Positions 8,745 to 16,354 of a stretch of DNA of 27,465 nt are shown piece after piece. Position 1 is the stretch's first letter. Every line of letters begins with the position of its first letter. A program made the translations under genes and the position numbers. Location: NCBI GenBank assembly GCA_035259145.1, contig DATFWQ010000046.1:1-27465 (forward strand). The letters run 5' to 3'. The stretch is from CF-161 sp035259145. Lineage in GTDB: Bacteria; Chloroflexota; Dormibacteria; Dormibacterales; Dormibacteraceae. The notes beneath the pieces were generated by a model, which was given only the letters and a program-made list of their open reading frames with translations, was not told where the DNA came from and did not search any database.

Positions 8745-9487
8745 CAGCAGCCTCCTTCGAGGTCACCGCGACAACCGCTTCGGGGGCTGGGTCCCTGCGG
8801 AACGAATCGATAGCCGACCCCCCACACCGTCTGGATGCAGTCCCCGAACGCACCCAGCTTGGCACGCAGCCGCCGGACGTGGGTATCCACAGCCCGGTCG
8901 AAGCCTTCGAAGTCCTGGTTCCAGATTCGCTCGAGCAGGAAATCGCGGCTGAACGCCCGGCCGGGGTGGGTGGCGAAAAGCATGAGCAGCTCGTACTCCT
9001 TGGGCGTCAGATGCAGCGCCTGCTCGTGCAGGGTAGCGGTGCGGGCGCCGAGGTCGATCCGCAGTGGCCCTTGCACGACGGGAGCCGGCCCGCTCGGAGT
9101 TACCCCACTGCTTCGCTGACCCTCGATCGCCACTCGGCGCAGCGCAGCCCGCACCCGTGCCAGAAGCTCGCGCATCGAAAACGGCTTGGGCACGTAATCG
9201 TCTGCGCCAACTTCGAGGCCAAGCACCCGATCGACCTCTTCGGTCCTTGCGGTCAGCATGATGATCGGCATCAGGTAGTCCTCGCGCAGACGGCGGCACA
9301 CAACCAGGCCATCGAGGTCCGGCAGCATCCAGTCCAGGACCACGAGATCGGGCGGGCGCCGCTGGACGCTAGCCAGGGCGGTCCGGCCGTCAAATGCCTG
9401 CTCTACGTCGTGCCCCTCCGCTTTGAGATGGTCGCGCAGCAGGTTGTTCATGTCGACCTCGTCCTCCACCACCAGCACAAGAGCCAT
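8744..9487 (-). CDS. OmpR/PhoB-family response regulator
   Basis: 247 residues. Receiver domain about 1-118: acidic pocket E8/D9, phospho-acceptor D52 in VVLDWMLPD, T79 and K101 (VPKPFS). Winged-helix DNA-binding domain about 140-235 (LTPKEYELLMLFATHPGRAFSRDFLLERIW; THVRRLRAKLG; WGVGYRF). Transcribed 3 bp after the sensor kinase and overlapping the next gene by one base, the reverse of the commoner regulator-kinase order. Known role of the family: phosphorylation-dependent promoter binding. Here the likely targets include its own operon and the envelope protein downstream. Confidence 0.95.
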   Translation of the reverse strand: MALVLVVEDEVDMNNLLRDHLKAEGHDVEQAFDGRTALASVQRRPPDLVVLDWMLPDLDGLVVCRRLREDYLMPIIMLTARTEEVDRVLGLEVGADDYVPKPFSMRELLARVRAALRRVAIEGQRSSGVTPSGPAPVVQGPLRIDLGARTATLHEQALHLTPKEYELLMLFATHPGRAFSRDFLLERIWNQDFEGFDRAVDTHVRRLRAKLGAFGDCIQTVWGVGYRFVPQGPSPRSGCRGDLEGGC

Positions 9488-9490
9488 CGA

Positions 9491-10957
9491 TTACCCCTCG
9501 CGCCGGCCTTCGTACCTGGAGAGGGGAGGGGGTGCCGAGGTGGGAGCGACCGGCAGGTGGACTGTGAACCGGCTCCCGCTCCCGACTTCGCTCTCTATGG
9601 TGATGGTCCCGCCCATCGCCTCGACCAGGTCCCGGGCTATGGACAGGCCCAATCCGAAGCCCCCGGTGCTGCGTGTCCGTGACGCGTCGGTCCGGTAGAA
9701 GCGGTCGAAGACCCGGTCGAGGTCCTCGCGAGGGATGCCGATGCCGGTGTCCGAGACCGTCAGCGCCACTCCGCCAGGGCCGTCGGCCTGGGCTTCGATC
9801 GCGACCAGCCCGCCTTCCGGCGTGTAGGAGACGGCGTTGCGGACAAGGTTCATCATCACCTGCGTCAGGCGATCCGCATCCGCGAGGACCAGAGGCGGCT
9901 CGGGTTCAGGGATGCGTTCCACAAGCATCACATTGCGCTGAACTCGGGCCATCGGGCCGAGCGCGTCATGCACGTGGCGGACGACCTGTCCGACCGAGAC
10001 CGGGCCGACCGTAAGTTTGAGCTCCCCGGCCTCGGCTCGGGCCACGGCCAGCAGATCGTCGACCAGTGCGCTCAACCGCTCGGTCTCACGGTCGATCACC
10101 TCGAGATAGCGCGCGACCTCCCGGTCGAGCGGCTTGTCGTCGCGCATCGTGAGCGACTCCACGTGTGCCCGGATGCTGGCAATCGGCGTTCGCAGCTCGT
10201 GAGAGACGTTGACGATCAGCTCCCGGCGGCTCTGGTCGGCGCGTTCCGCCCTTTTTCGCTCGCTGACCGCGACCAGGCGCGCCTCGGCCAGCTGGCGCCC
10301 GGACTCGCTCAGCCCCAGGAGGCGGGCGGCGGCGGCGGCCCAGCCGCGGCCTGCGACGTCGATCATATAGAGCACCCAGGCCAGGACCAGGAAACCGGCC
10401 GCGACCAGCAGCCCGAGGGAGACGAGCAGGGCCTGTGGCGTGACGCCGGCAGCGCTCCCCGTGAGCCAGACGAGAGGCCCGGCGAAGTCGATGCTGTTGG
10501 GACGGTAGGTCAGCTGGTCGAGCAGGTACCAGACCGGCGCCCCCAGCATCGCGATGCCCCCGCTGATGCCGGCGACTGCCAGCGTCAGCGCGACTACCCC
10601 CGCCGGAAACTGGAGCGTCAGGTAGACGATGCTCTTCCAGGTGACCGCGCTGGCCAGGTGGTCGCGGGCCCGCTGCCAGAGCTTGCGGCCTGGCGGCCGA
10701 GGGACTGACATCGGTGGGACGTCCGCACCCAACCACCAGCGTGCCAGGTGGCGTTCGAAGACGGCGAAGCCCCAGGCAAAAGCGAAAGTGAGTACGAGGA
10801 TCGGGATCCCGATCAAGAACGGGGTGGCACTCAAGCCCACGCCCAGGCCGCTCAACAGGACCATCAAGTAGACGGATCCGACCAGCGGCCTCGTCGCAAT
10901 GAAGGCCGCCGACCGGTACGTCCGGCTGCTGACCATCGGCTTCAAGAACCGACCCAC
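9491..10957 (-). CDS. Sensor histidine kinase with N-terminal multi-TM sensor domain
   Basis: 488 residues. About four membrane segments (near 25-70, 108-145 and 172-202) in an arrangement like the PF13796 sensor domain (SGLGVGL...GIPILVLTFAFAWGFAVFERHLA). Then DHp with phospho-acceptor H253 in NVSHELRTP, and a HATPase domain: N box N374 (MNLVRNAVSYTPEGG), G1 DTGIGIP 403-409, F box, G2 GGFGLGLSIA 432-441. A linker at 203-245 rich in Ala and Arg may be a signalling helix. It lies at the inner membrane with almost no extracellular domain, so it probably senses membrane or intramembrane signals, as Psp/Lia-type envelope-stress kinases do (inference). Partner: the response regulator 3 bp downstream. 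Confidence 0.93.
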   Translation of the reverse strand: MGRFLKPMVSSRTYRSAAFIATRPLVGSVYLMVLLSGLGVGLSATPFLIGIPILVLTFAFAWGFAVFERHLARWWLGADVPPMSVPRPPGRKLWQRARDHLASAVTWKSIVYLTLQFPAGVVALTLAVAGISGGIAMLGAPVWYLLDQLTYRPNSIDFAGPLVWLTGSAAGVTPQALLVSLGLLVAAGFLVLAWVLYMIDVAGRGWAAAAARLLGLSESGRQLAEARLVAVSERKRAERADQSRRELIVNVSHELRTPIASIRAHVESLTMRDDKPLDREVARYLEVIDRETERLSALVDDLLAVARAEAGELKLTVGPVSVGQVVRHVHDALGPMARVQRNVMLVERIPEPEPPLVLADADRLTQVMMNLVRNAVSYTPEGGLVAIEAQADGPGGVALTVSDTGIGIPREDLDRVFDRFYRTDASRTRSTGGFGLGLSIARDLVEAMGGTITIESEVGSGSRFTVHLPVAPTSAPPPLSRYEGRREG

Positions 10958-11017
10958 GGGCAGCGAGTCTATGAGGTGCCCGAGGCGAAAGGCGTTCGAA
11001 TTGGTGTCCGATTCTCG

Positions 11018-12037
11018 TCAGATCTTGAGCGCACGACGGATCCATGCTTCCTGGGCCGCCACTGCATTGTTCAGGTTCGCACCCACGAAGTCGTGGTCAG
11101 CGCCGTCGAACCAGGTCAGCCTGGTGTCGATGCCCTTCTGCTGGAGGGCAGCGTAGGTGACGTTGGTCCACTCCGCCGGAATCGTATGGTCGGACGTTCC
11201 CTGGATGATCAGGACCGGTGGCTGGCCGGCCTCGAAATAGGTCCGGGGAGAGAGGTGGCGGTAACCCTCGGGGTTGCTGTCTGGTGTGCCAAGTGCTCCC
11301 AGGGACTCCGGCCGCTGCAGCCACCACTTCCGGGCGTTGTCAGCCATGTCGCTGCTGACGGGTCCGTGCAACACCACCGCCTTGACCCGTGGGTCAACGA
11401 CCATCGCGAGCTGGCTGATGCCACCGCCGTTGCTGTGGCCGATGAAAGCGATCTTGCCAATGTCCGCCTGAGCCAGAGTGTTGAGCGAGCTGACGAGGTC
11501 GAGAGCGGTGACGAGCTCACCGACGATCTGCGGCAGGTCCGCCGGCGCCGGCCCCGAGCCGGCATAGCCGGGCCAGTTGGGCGCGACCGAGATGAAGCCG
11601 TGCGCTGCCATCGGATCGCCGAAGATCCCGGAGTCCTGACCGATCCAGTAGCGCTCGGGTGGGATGAAGCCGTGGTTCACGACGACGACAGGAAAGGGTC
11701 CGTCGCCATCGGGAAGGGAGATGGTGCCCGTCATGGTCTGGCCGCCACTCGGCCAGCTCATGTGGTATTTGGTGAAGCCCGAGCCACGGAACATCACATC
11801 GCCAAGCTGGAGCTTGCCGCCAGCATAAGGACGCACGCGAAGGGATTCGATGTAGTACGGCGGCTGCGGGGGAGTGGGGGAGGGGACAGGTGCTTCAGCT
11901 GCGGGTGTGGGGCCTGACGCCGGTGGGCTCAGTGCTCCTTGCGAAGAGCGAGTCGGGGTCGAGCGCACGACTGTCGAGCCGCTGGTGCACGCTGCGCCGG
12001 TGACGGCGAGTGCCAGGATTCCGGCAAGCCATCGCAC
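11018..12037 (-). CDS. Secreted alpha/beta hydrolase, probable lipoprotein
   Basis: 339 residues from GTG 12037, chosen because it gives MRWLAGILALAVTGAACTSG, a lipoprotein-like signal with a Cys at 17 (the lipobox is imperfect); the ATG at 12196 would run through the divergent promoter. A Pro/Ser/Thr-rich linker (about 20-60) follows, then the hydrolase fold: NHGF oxyanion region, nucleophile elbow GHSNGG, acid in GTSDHTIP, His in DGADHDF. It resembles dienelactone hydrolase/S9-like esterases. Likely an outward-facing ester or peptide hydrolase anchored in the membrane. It is 60 bp upstream of the sensor kinase on the same strand and may lead that transcript. Substrate unknown. Confidence 0.82.
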   Translation of the reverse strand: MRWLAGILALAVTGAACTSGSTVVRSTPTRSSQGALSPPASGPTPAAEAPVPSPTPPQPPYYIESLRVRPYAGGKLQLGDVMFRGSGFTKYHMSWPSGGQTMTGTISLPDGDGPFPVVVVNHGFIPPERYWIGQDSGIFGDPMAAHGFISVAPNWPGYAGSGPAPADLPQIVGELVTALDLVSSLNTLAQADIGKIAFIGHSNGGGISQLAMVVDPRVKAVVLHGPVSSDMADNARKWWLQRPESLGALGTPDSNPEGYRHLSPRTYFEAGQPPVLIIQGTSDHTIPAEWTNVTYAALQQKGIDTRLTWFDGADHDFVGANLNNAVAAQEAWIRRALKI

Positions 12038-12178
12038 GACCGGGACTCTACGCCGGCCGGCCTCGTGGCGGGTTCCATGACGGTTGCTGATGCTCTTCTG
12101 AGGATCTGGCTGCTGTAGGGGTCCGCAGTTGAGAACGTCAGTGCGAGGGTCAGTGCCCGGCTGATGGAAAGCCCGGAT

Positions 12179-12208
12179 TTGACAGCTGACGCCCACGACT
12201 GTTATCTT
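12179..12208 (+). promoter_or_regulatory. Probable sigma-70-type promoter of the LysM-CHAP gene
   Basis: TTGACA at 12179-12184 is a perfect -35 box, followed after 18 bp by TATCTT (12203-12208), 4 of 6 to the -10 consensus. Transcription would start near 12215 and leave a leader of about 45 nt before the TTG start at 12261, which has its own AAGGGGG ribosome site. The position also argues against the long N-terminal version of the divergent hydrolase. Confidence 0.5.
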
Positions 12209-12260
12209 CCCACCCGCACTTCGGGTTGACCGCCTGGGTTGACTCTAAGGGGGTAGATTC

Positions 12261-13223
12261 TTGGTCGTAAGTCGATATGTGACGCACGCAGCCGTCCTGC
12301 TGCTGGCGCTCGCACTGTCTGGATATGCGTCCTTAGGCCGCGGCCTCCCTGCTTCGCTGAGCCTGCGACTCGGGGAGGTCAACGCAGAGGGACTTGTGAT
12401 CGGAGAGGGGGGTCAGGTCGGGAGCGTACAGCTTGGCCGCCTAAGCACCATTGTCAAACCCATAGCGATTCCTACCGACGCGCCGATTTCGCACGTACCG
12501 AAGGTCTACGAGGTACAGGACGGCGAGTCGCTGAAAGACCTCGCCACTCGGTTCCACGTGTCAGTCGAGGACATCCGGTGGTCCAACTTCTCGGACCTCA
12601 AGAACACTGCCAAGGATGTGGTCAAAGGCCAGAAACTGCTCGTCCCGCCGGTGGACGGCGTCGTGGTCACCACGCAGCAGGGTGACACTCCGATCAGCCT
12701 CGGCAACACATACCACGTGTCTCCGGCGGCAATCGTGGACTTCAACTACCTTCGCTCATCCGACCAGGACCCACTCATGCCCAACTCGCAGTTGGTCATA
12801 CCCGGCGGCAAGGGACCTGACCTCGAGCGGCCACTCGTGCGGAATACGTACGGCACGACTGTTCGGACGGCCGGCTACACGATCGGCCCCTTCACCGGGT
12901 CGTACACGGTTGCTCCAGGCAATCGCTTCCCGTATGGCTACTGCACCTGGTACGTCTACAACCGGCGGCAGGTGCCGTGGCTGGGAAATGCATGGGAGTG
13001 GTTTGCTCAGGCTCAGGCGGCCGGCTGGGCGACCGGTCAGACGCCGAAGCCTGGTGCGATCCAGGTGACCTGGGAGAGCGGATTCGGCCACGTTGCGTAT
13101 GTCGAGTCGGTCAATGCCGACGGGTCCTGGACGGTGTCCGAGATGAACTTCCGAGGCTGGGCCATCGTCGACATGAGGACGATCAAGCCTGGCGGCGTGC
13201 CGCTGATCGGATTCATCCTCTAG
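12261..13223 (+). CDS. Secreted LysM-CHAP cell-wall hydrolase
   Basis: 320 residues from TTG 12261, supported by AAGGGGG six bases upstream; GTG at codon 7 is an alternative. Signal or anchor segment about 7-25 (HAAVLLLALALSGYASL). Two LysM modules: about 82-129 (YEVQDGESLKDLATRFHVS...GQKLLVPP) and 134-181 (VTTQQGDTPISLGNTYHVS...SQLVIPGG). C-terminal CHAP domain with the Cys-His pair C228 (YGYCTWYV) and H277 (GHVAYVE), then SEMN. Predicted role: binds peptidoglycan through LysM and cuts peptide or amide cross-links outside the cell, in growth or remodelling. No c-di-AMP riboswitch was recognised in the short leader. The stop overlaps the convergent UbiA-type gene stop by 4 bp. Confidence 0.92.
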   Translation: MVVSRYVTHAAVLLLALALSGYASLGRGLPASLSLRLGEVNAEGLVIGEGGQVGSVQLGRLSTIVKPIAIPTDAPISHVPKVYEVQDGESLKDLATRFHVSVEDIRWSNFSDLKNTAKDVVKGQKLLVPPVDGVVVTTQQGDTPISLGNTYHVSPAAIVDFNYLRSSDQDPLMPNSQLVIPGGKGPDLERPLVRNTYGTTVRTAGYTIGPFTGSYTVAPGNRFPYGYCTWYVYNRRQVPWLGNAWEWFAQAQAAGWATGQTPKPGAIQVTWESGFGHVAYVESVNADGSWTVSEMNFRGWAIVDMRTIKPGGVPLIGFIL

Positions 13224-14071
13224 AGGGCGGCCCCTACCAGGCTGCGACCACTGGCCAGGAAGGCGAGCACCGCCGCGGTTGCCGCAGCCAGCGTCAAGCG
13301 GAAGGACAGTTTGGGCCGGTCCAAGAGCGCGGTGGTGACGATGCCGGCAGCCAGGATCGCTGCGAGCGCCACGCCGGCGAGCTGGATGGGGCCTGGAGAG
13401 CCGGGCCCCAGCGCGACAGTAGCGTTGGCTCCGAGGAGGAGAAGTGCGGCCGCGGCGCCGGACGCGCGCTGGCCGATCGCCTGCGGGAGGCCGAGGACGC
13501 CCAGGCGGCGGTCGGCTGGAATATCCGGAAGCGCCTGGGTGAAATGGCCACCGGCACCGATCAGCGCACCCGCTACAGGCGCCCAGATGGCTGGCCACCG
13601 AGGGCCGGGCAGGCTGAGCGCGACGGCCGTCGGGAGCAGCCCGAATGCCACGGTATACGGCAAAAAGCTGAGCAGGGTTGACTTGAGGCCCAGGTTGTAG
13701 GCCATTGCGAAGGCAATTGCAGTCAGGTGGGCGACGGTGAAGCCGATGCCGGAGGCCAGCGAGAGGGGGACGCTGGCGACGAGGGCCACCAGGGCAGCTG
13801 TACGGAGCGTTGTGGGCCGCAGCCGGGAGCTGCCGGGGCCATCACCGGCAGCCCGGGCTCGGGCCAGCGGTTTGTCCAGCCTCTGAGCCGCCTGATCGAG
13901 GTCGCGGTCAACGTAGTCGTTGGTCCAACCCACGGCGCACTGGCCCGCGAGAACGGCGGCTGCCACCCACCCGGCACCCCAGCCGCGACCCGCCCTGAGC
14001 ACGAGCAGGCTGGTCAGGAGGGTCACCACCGCCGCCGGCTCTGGGTGACAGGCCAGGAGGAGATCCACCAC
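13220..14071 (-). CDS. UbiA-family prenyltransferase
   Basis: 283 residues from GTG 14071, chosen because VDLLLACHPEPAAVVTLLTSLL looks like the normal family N-terminus; an upstream ATG at 14146 would add 25 unlikely residues (308 in total). First Asp-rich motif NDYVDRDLD followed by KPLA, second motif DIPADRRLG. Multiple hydrophobic helices across the whole length. Enzyme class: integral-membrane transfer of a prenyl chain to an aromatic or other acceptor (quinones, hemes, lipids). The acceptor cannot be assigned, and no quinone or heme genes are adjacent. It ends convergently on the LysM-CHAP gene, the two stop codons sharing the palindrome CTAG. Confidence 0.85.
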   Translation of the reverse strand: MVDLLLACHPEPAAVVTLLTSLLVLRAGRGWGAGWVAAAVLAGQCAVGWTNDYVDRDLDQAAQRLDKPLARARAAGDGPGSSRLRPTTLRTAALVALVASVPLSLASGIGFTVAHLTAIAFAMAYNLGLKSTLLSFLPYTVAFGLLPTAVALSLPGPRWPAIWAPVAGALIGAGGHFTQALPDIPADRRLGVLGLPQAIGQRASGAAAALLLLGANATVALGPGSPGPIQLAGVALAAILAAGIVTTALLDRPKLSFRLTLAAATAAVLAFLASGRSLVGAAL

Positions 14072-14222
14072 CAAAGGTCTGGCTCGGGCGTCTCCCGCGT
14101 ATGGACCTGTGGGCACCGCCCATCTATGTTCGCACCGCCTCAGCATTGGTCGGTGGCCGCGTTGGGTACGATAGTTGCGCTTCTAACCAGGCACCGGCGC
14201 TTCAGCTGCCGGCGAGCGCCGT

Positions 14223-14305
14223 GGGTCGGCAAAGGGCATGTGGCGAGCCCAACGGTCTGTAAAACCGCCGCGAAAGCTGTGGGGGTTCGACTCCCTCCCG
14301 GCCCA
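14223..14305 (+). tRNA. tRNA-Tyr (anticodon GUA)
   Basis: 83 nt. Acceptor GGGTCGG (14223-14229) pairs with CCGGCCC (14298-14304) with one G-U, discriminator A at 14305, no encoded CCA. D arm GGGC/GCCC around a loop containing GG. Anticodon loop CTGTAAA (14257-14263) gives GUA for tyrosine. Variable region of 12 nt with a small GC-GAAA-GC hairpin fits a class II tRNA. T arm GGGGG-TTCGACT-CCCTC. Odd points: four bases rather than two join acceptor and D arm, and the outer anticodon-stem pair is A-C. A possible -10 box TACGAT lies at 14167. The antisense reading gives a peptide of the GGSRTPTAF kind, a familiar artefact over tRNA genes. Confidence 0.78.
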
Positions 14306-14321
14306 CTCGTATTCGAAATCA
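14298..14321 (+). repeat. Left copy of att-like direct repeat at the tRNA-Tyr 3' end
   Basis: The last eight bases of the tRNA plus 16 bases of trailer match 26619-26642 at 21 of 24 positions, same orientation, with an identical 13 bp core GTATTCGAAATCA. A tRNA 3' end repeated about 12.3 kb away is the classic footprint of tyrosine-recombinase integration. No target-site assay or comparison is available here, so att is an inference. Confidence 0.55.
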
Positions 14322-14574
14322 ACCCCCCAGCGGGAACAGAATAAGAACCCCCAAAGCAGCTGCAACTGGTCGTCCCGCGCCGCAGCCGGCGCGGCCTGCT
14401 GCTGGGCTCGGCCTTCGTGCAGTGGCATTGAGCTGCTGTCCGAATCTGTTGACCGGCGGCTGGCCAGTGCGGTCCCGTCAGGAGATTCTCCGCGCCCTCG
14501 TCCCTCTCCCCTCCGACCGCAGCTGACAGCGATCTGTGATCGGTCCGACAGCGAACGCGAGCAGGCTCCGAGTC

Positions 14575-15084
14575 ATGAGCGACGCGATCGAGGCCAGGGG
14601 CCTCGTCAAGCGATTCGGGAGGACCACCGCACTCGCGGGCATCGACCTGACCGTGCGCGCCGGCGAGGTCCACGGCTTCCTCGGGCCGAACGGCGCCGGC
14701 AAGACCACGACCGTCCGGATCCTCCTGGGCCTGCTCCGGGCGGATGCCGGATCGGTCAGCGTGCTCGGCGGCGATCCCTGGCGAGACGTCACCGAGCCCC
14801 ACCGCCGCCTGGCCTATGTCCCCGGCGACGTCAACCTCTGGCCGGGGCTGTCGGGCGGCGAAACCATCGACCTGCTGGGCCGGCTGCGCGGCGGCCTGGA
14901 CCGGCGCCGCCGGGCCGAGCTCCTGGAGCGCTTCGAGCTCGATCCCCGCAAGAAGGGCCGCACCTACTCCAAGGGCAACCGCCAAAAGGTGGCCCTGGTC
15001 GCGGCGCTGGCTTCGAACGTGGACCTGCTGCTGCTCGACGAGCCGACCTCCGGTCTGGACCCTGTGATGGCGGAGGTCTTCCGA
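14575..15084 (+). pseudogene. ABC transporter ATP-binding protein, truncated and fused to rpoB sequence
   Basis: ATG at 14575. About 170 residues of a standard drug/ABC-2 type ATPase: Walker [12 protein letters not shown]-loop region YVPGDVNLW, degenerate signature [15 protein letters not shown], Walker [15 protein letters not shown]. The family continues about 70-130 residues past this point (D-loop, H-loop switch His). Here, after PVMAEVFR at about 15084, the reading frame passes directly into RNA polymerase beta-subunit sequence. The switch His is missing, so the product should not work as a transport ATPase. No permease gene follows. Preceding 14306-14574 (269 bp) shows no recognisable gene. 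Confidence 0.82.
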
Positions 15085-15090
15085 TCGCCG

Positions 15091-15489
15091 CTACCTCTCC
15101 AGAAGGTCAGCCGCTCCAACCAGGGCACGTGCCTGAACCACCGGGTTCTGGTCAAGCCCCGGTCAGCACGTCGACGTGGGGGACATCCTGGCCGACGGCC
15201 CTGCGATCGAGAACGGCGAGATGGCGCTCGGCCGCAACGTGCTGGTGGCGTTCATGCCCTGGGAGGGCTACAACTTCGAGGACGCCATCCTGCACTCGCA
15301 GGACATCGTCAAGGACGGCAAGCACACCTCGATCCACATCGACGAGTTCGAGATCGAGGCCCGGGACACCAAGCTGGGTCCCGAGGAGATCACCCGCGAC
15401 ATCGCCAACGTGGCCGACCACGCGCCGCGCGACTTGGACGAGCGCGGGATCATCTACATCGGCGCCGAGGTGATGCCGGGCGACATCAA
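15091..15489 (+). pseudogene. rpoB: Internal fragment of RNA polymerase beta subunit (rpoB)
   Basis: About 130 codons of the middle of Rpo[18 protein letters not shown], then [35 protein letters not shown] (the Glu-Asp near the active site, E813/D814 in Escherichia coli numbering), [38 protein letters not shown]. One extra C in a run of four (15157-15160) shifts the frame. The fragment begins in frame with the ABC ATPase and stops at GDIK, where RpoB should continue GDILVGKVTPKGE. A full rpoB is about 3.5 kb and essential, so this is a displaced piece: either an illegitimate recombination scar or an assembly chimera. Confidence 0.85.
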
Positions 15490-15574
15490 AGGTGATCGGG
15501 GCGCTGGTCGAGGAGATGCCTCTCAGCACTCGCAGCGCCCGTTCCTCGAAGCCGCCCAGCAGCCCGGTTCGAAC

Positions 15575-15602
15575 TTGACATTTATCTGCATACAGTTAAA
15601 CT
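15575..15602 (+). promoter_or_regulatory. Consensus-like promoter upstream of the NmrA-like remnant
   Basis: TTGACA at 15575-15580 is a perfect -35 box; 16 bp further is TAAACT (15597-15602), 4 of 6 to the -10 consensus. The region is much richer in A and T than its surroundings. It reads toward the NmrA-like gene and possibly the cupin pair beyond. Immediately upstream the rpoB fragment ends, so the promoter belongs to the older locus. Confidence 0.5.
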
Positions 15603-15603
15603 G
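15593..15603. promoter_or_regulatory. Palindromic operator candidate over the -10 box
   Basis: CAGTTAAACTG is a perfect 11 bp palindrome around a central A and covers the -10 element. A second related half, CCAGTTAAC (15617-15625), forms an imperfect inverted repeat with GTTAAACTGG. This is the expected layout for a TetR- or MarR-type repressor site. The neighbouring repressor is not identifiable; minus-strand sequence at about 15490-15570 reads [13 protein letters not shown] and could be the N-terminal stub of a lost regulator. Confidence 0.4.
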
Positions 15604-15648
15604 GGCAGATAGTTTACCAGTTAACCATCAGCGTTGTGGAGGGGTCCG

Positions 15649-16344
15649 ATGGCTGACTCCCTGGTTCTCGTCACCGGCGCGACAGGCATTGTGGGCACGG
15701 CGGTGCTCGCCGACCTCAAAGGCAAGCCAGGTATCAAGCTCCGGGCACTCGTCCGCAATCCCGACAAGGCAGCGACTCTGGTCAAGGAGGGGTACGAGGC
15801 GGTCCTCGGCGACCTCGAGGAACCGGACACCCTGCCGCAGGGTTCGACGGCGTGGATGTCCTGTTCCTGCTTACGCCCGCCTCCGCGCTCGAGCCCTCGA
15901 TGGGCTCGAACGCTGTCACGGCGGCAAGGCATGCAGGTGTGAAGCAGATCGTCCTCAACTCGGCGATCAAGGCAGCGCACGACGCTCCAAACCGAAACGG
16001 CCGCCTGCACGCGCAGGTCGAGGATGCGGTGAAGGCGTCCGGCATTCCCTGGACGATCCTGAAGCTCCACTACTACATGCAGAACCTGCTCAGCTCGGCG
16101 AGCTCTGTCGCGTCTGAGGGATGCTGTAGATGAACTTGGGTGAGGGCCGCGTAGGAACGATCGACGGTCGTGACGTCGGCCTTTTCGCCGCCCGCGTCAT
16201 CGAGCAACCGAAGCGGCAGGGGGCGACTTCACGACCGACGACTTCAAGCGGGTCGCTGGACGCGAGCCGTGCTCGTTCAAACAGTTCGCGACTGATTTCG
16301 CCGCCGCTTTCGGCGGGTCCCGGGTTCCGGCCACACATCCCTAG
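15649..16344 (+). pseudogene. NmrA/SDR-like NAD(P)-binding reductase, broken
   Basis: ATG 15649 behind GGAGGGG. Intact start: [20 protein letters not shown] (Rossmann TGATGxxG), [29 protein letters not shown]. Near 15840 a one-base loss shifts the reading to [12 protein letters not shown]...[54 protein letters not shown]. After SEGCCR a stop at 16131-16133 interrupts, further frames give GRVGTIDGRDVG, and the original frame returns as DFKRVAGREPCSFKQFATDF with a stop at 16342-16344. The order matches one NmrA-like atypical SDR of about 280 residues with part of the middle missing. Its last stop overlaps the cupin ribosome site, so it once headed that operon. Confidence 0.75.
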
Positions 16345-16354
16345 GAGGCAGCTG

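Noticed and set aside
12209..12260. Possible c-di-AMP riboswitch before the LysM-CHAP gene
   Set aside because: The leader is only about 45 nt after the proposed promoter, too short, and no conserved motif is visible.
14140..14985. Long minus-strand frame across the tRNA and ABC ATPase reading GGSRTPTAFAAVLQ
   Set aside because: It is the antisense of the tRNA-Tyr and of the ATPase; such peptides are a known artefact over tRNA genes.
15490..15580. Minus-strand stub [20 protein letters not shown] as the N-terminus of a BlaI- or TetR-like regulator
   Set aside because: Too short, without a start codon or conserved motif; kept only as a remark.
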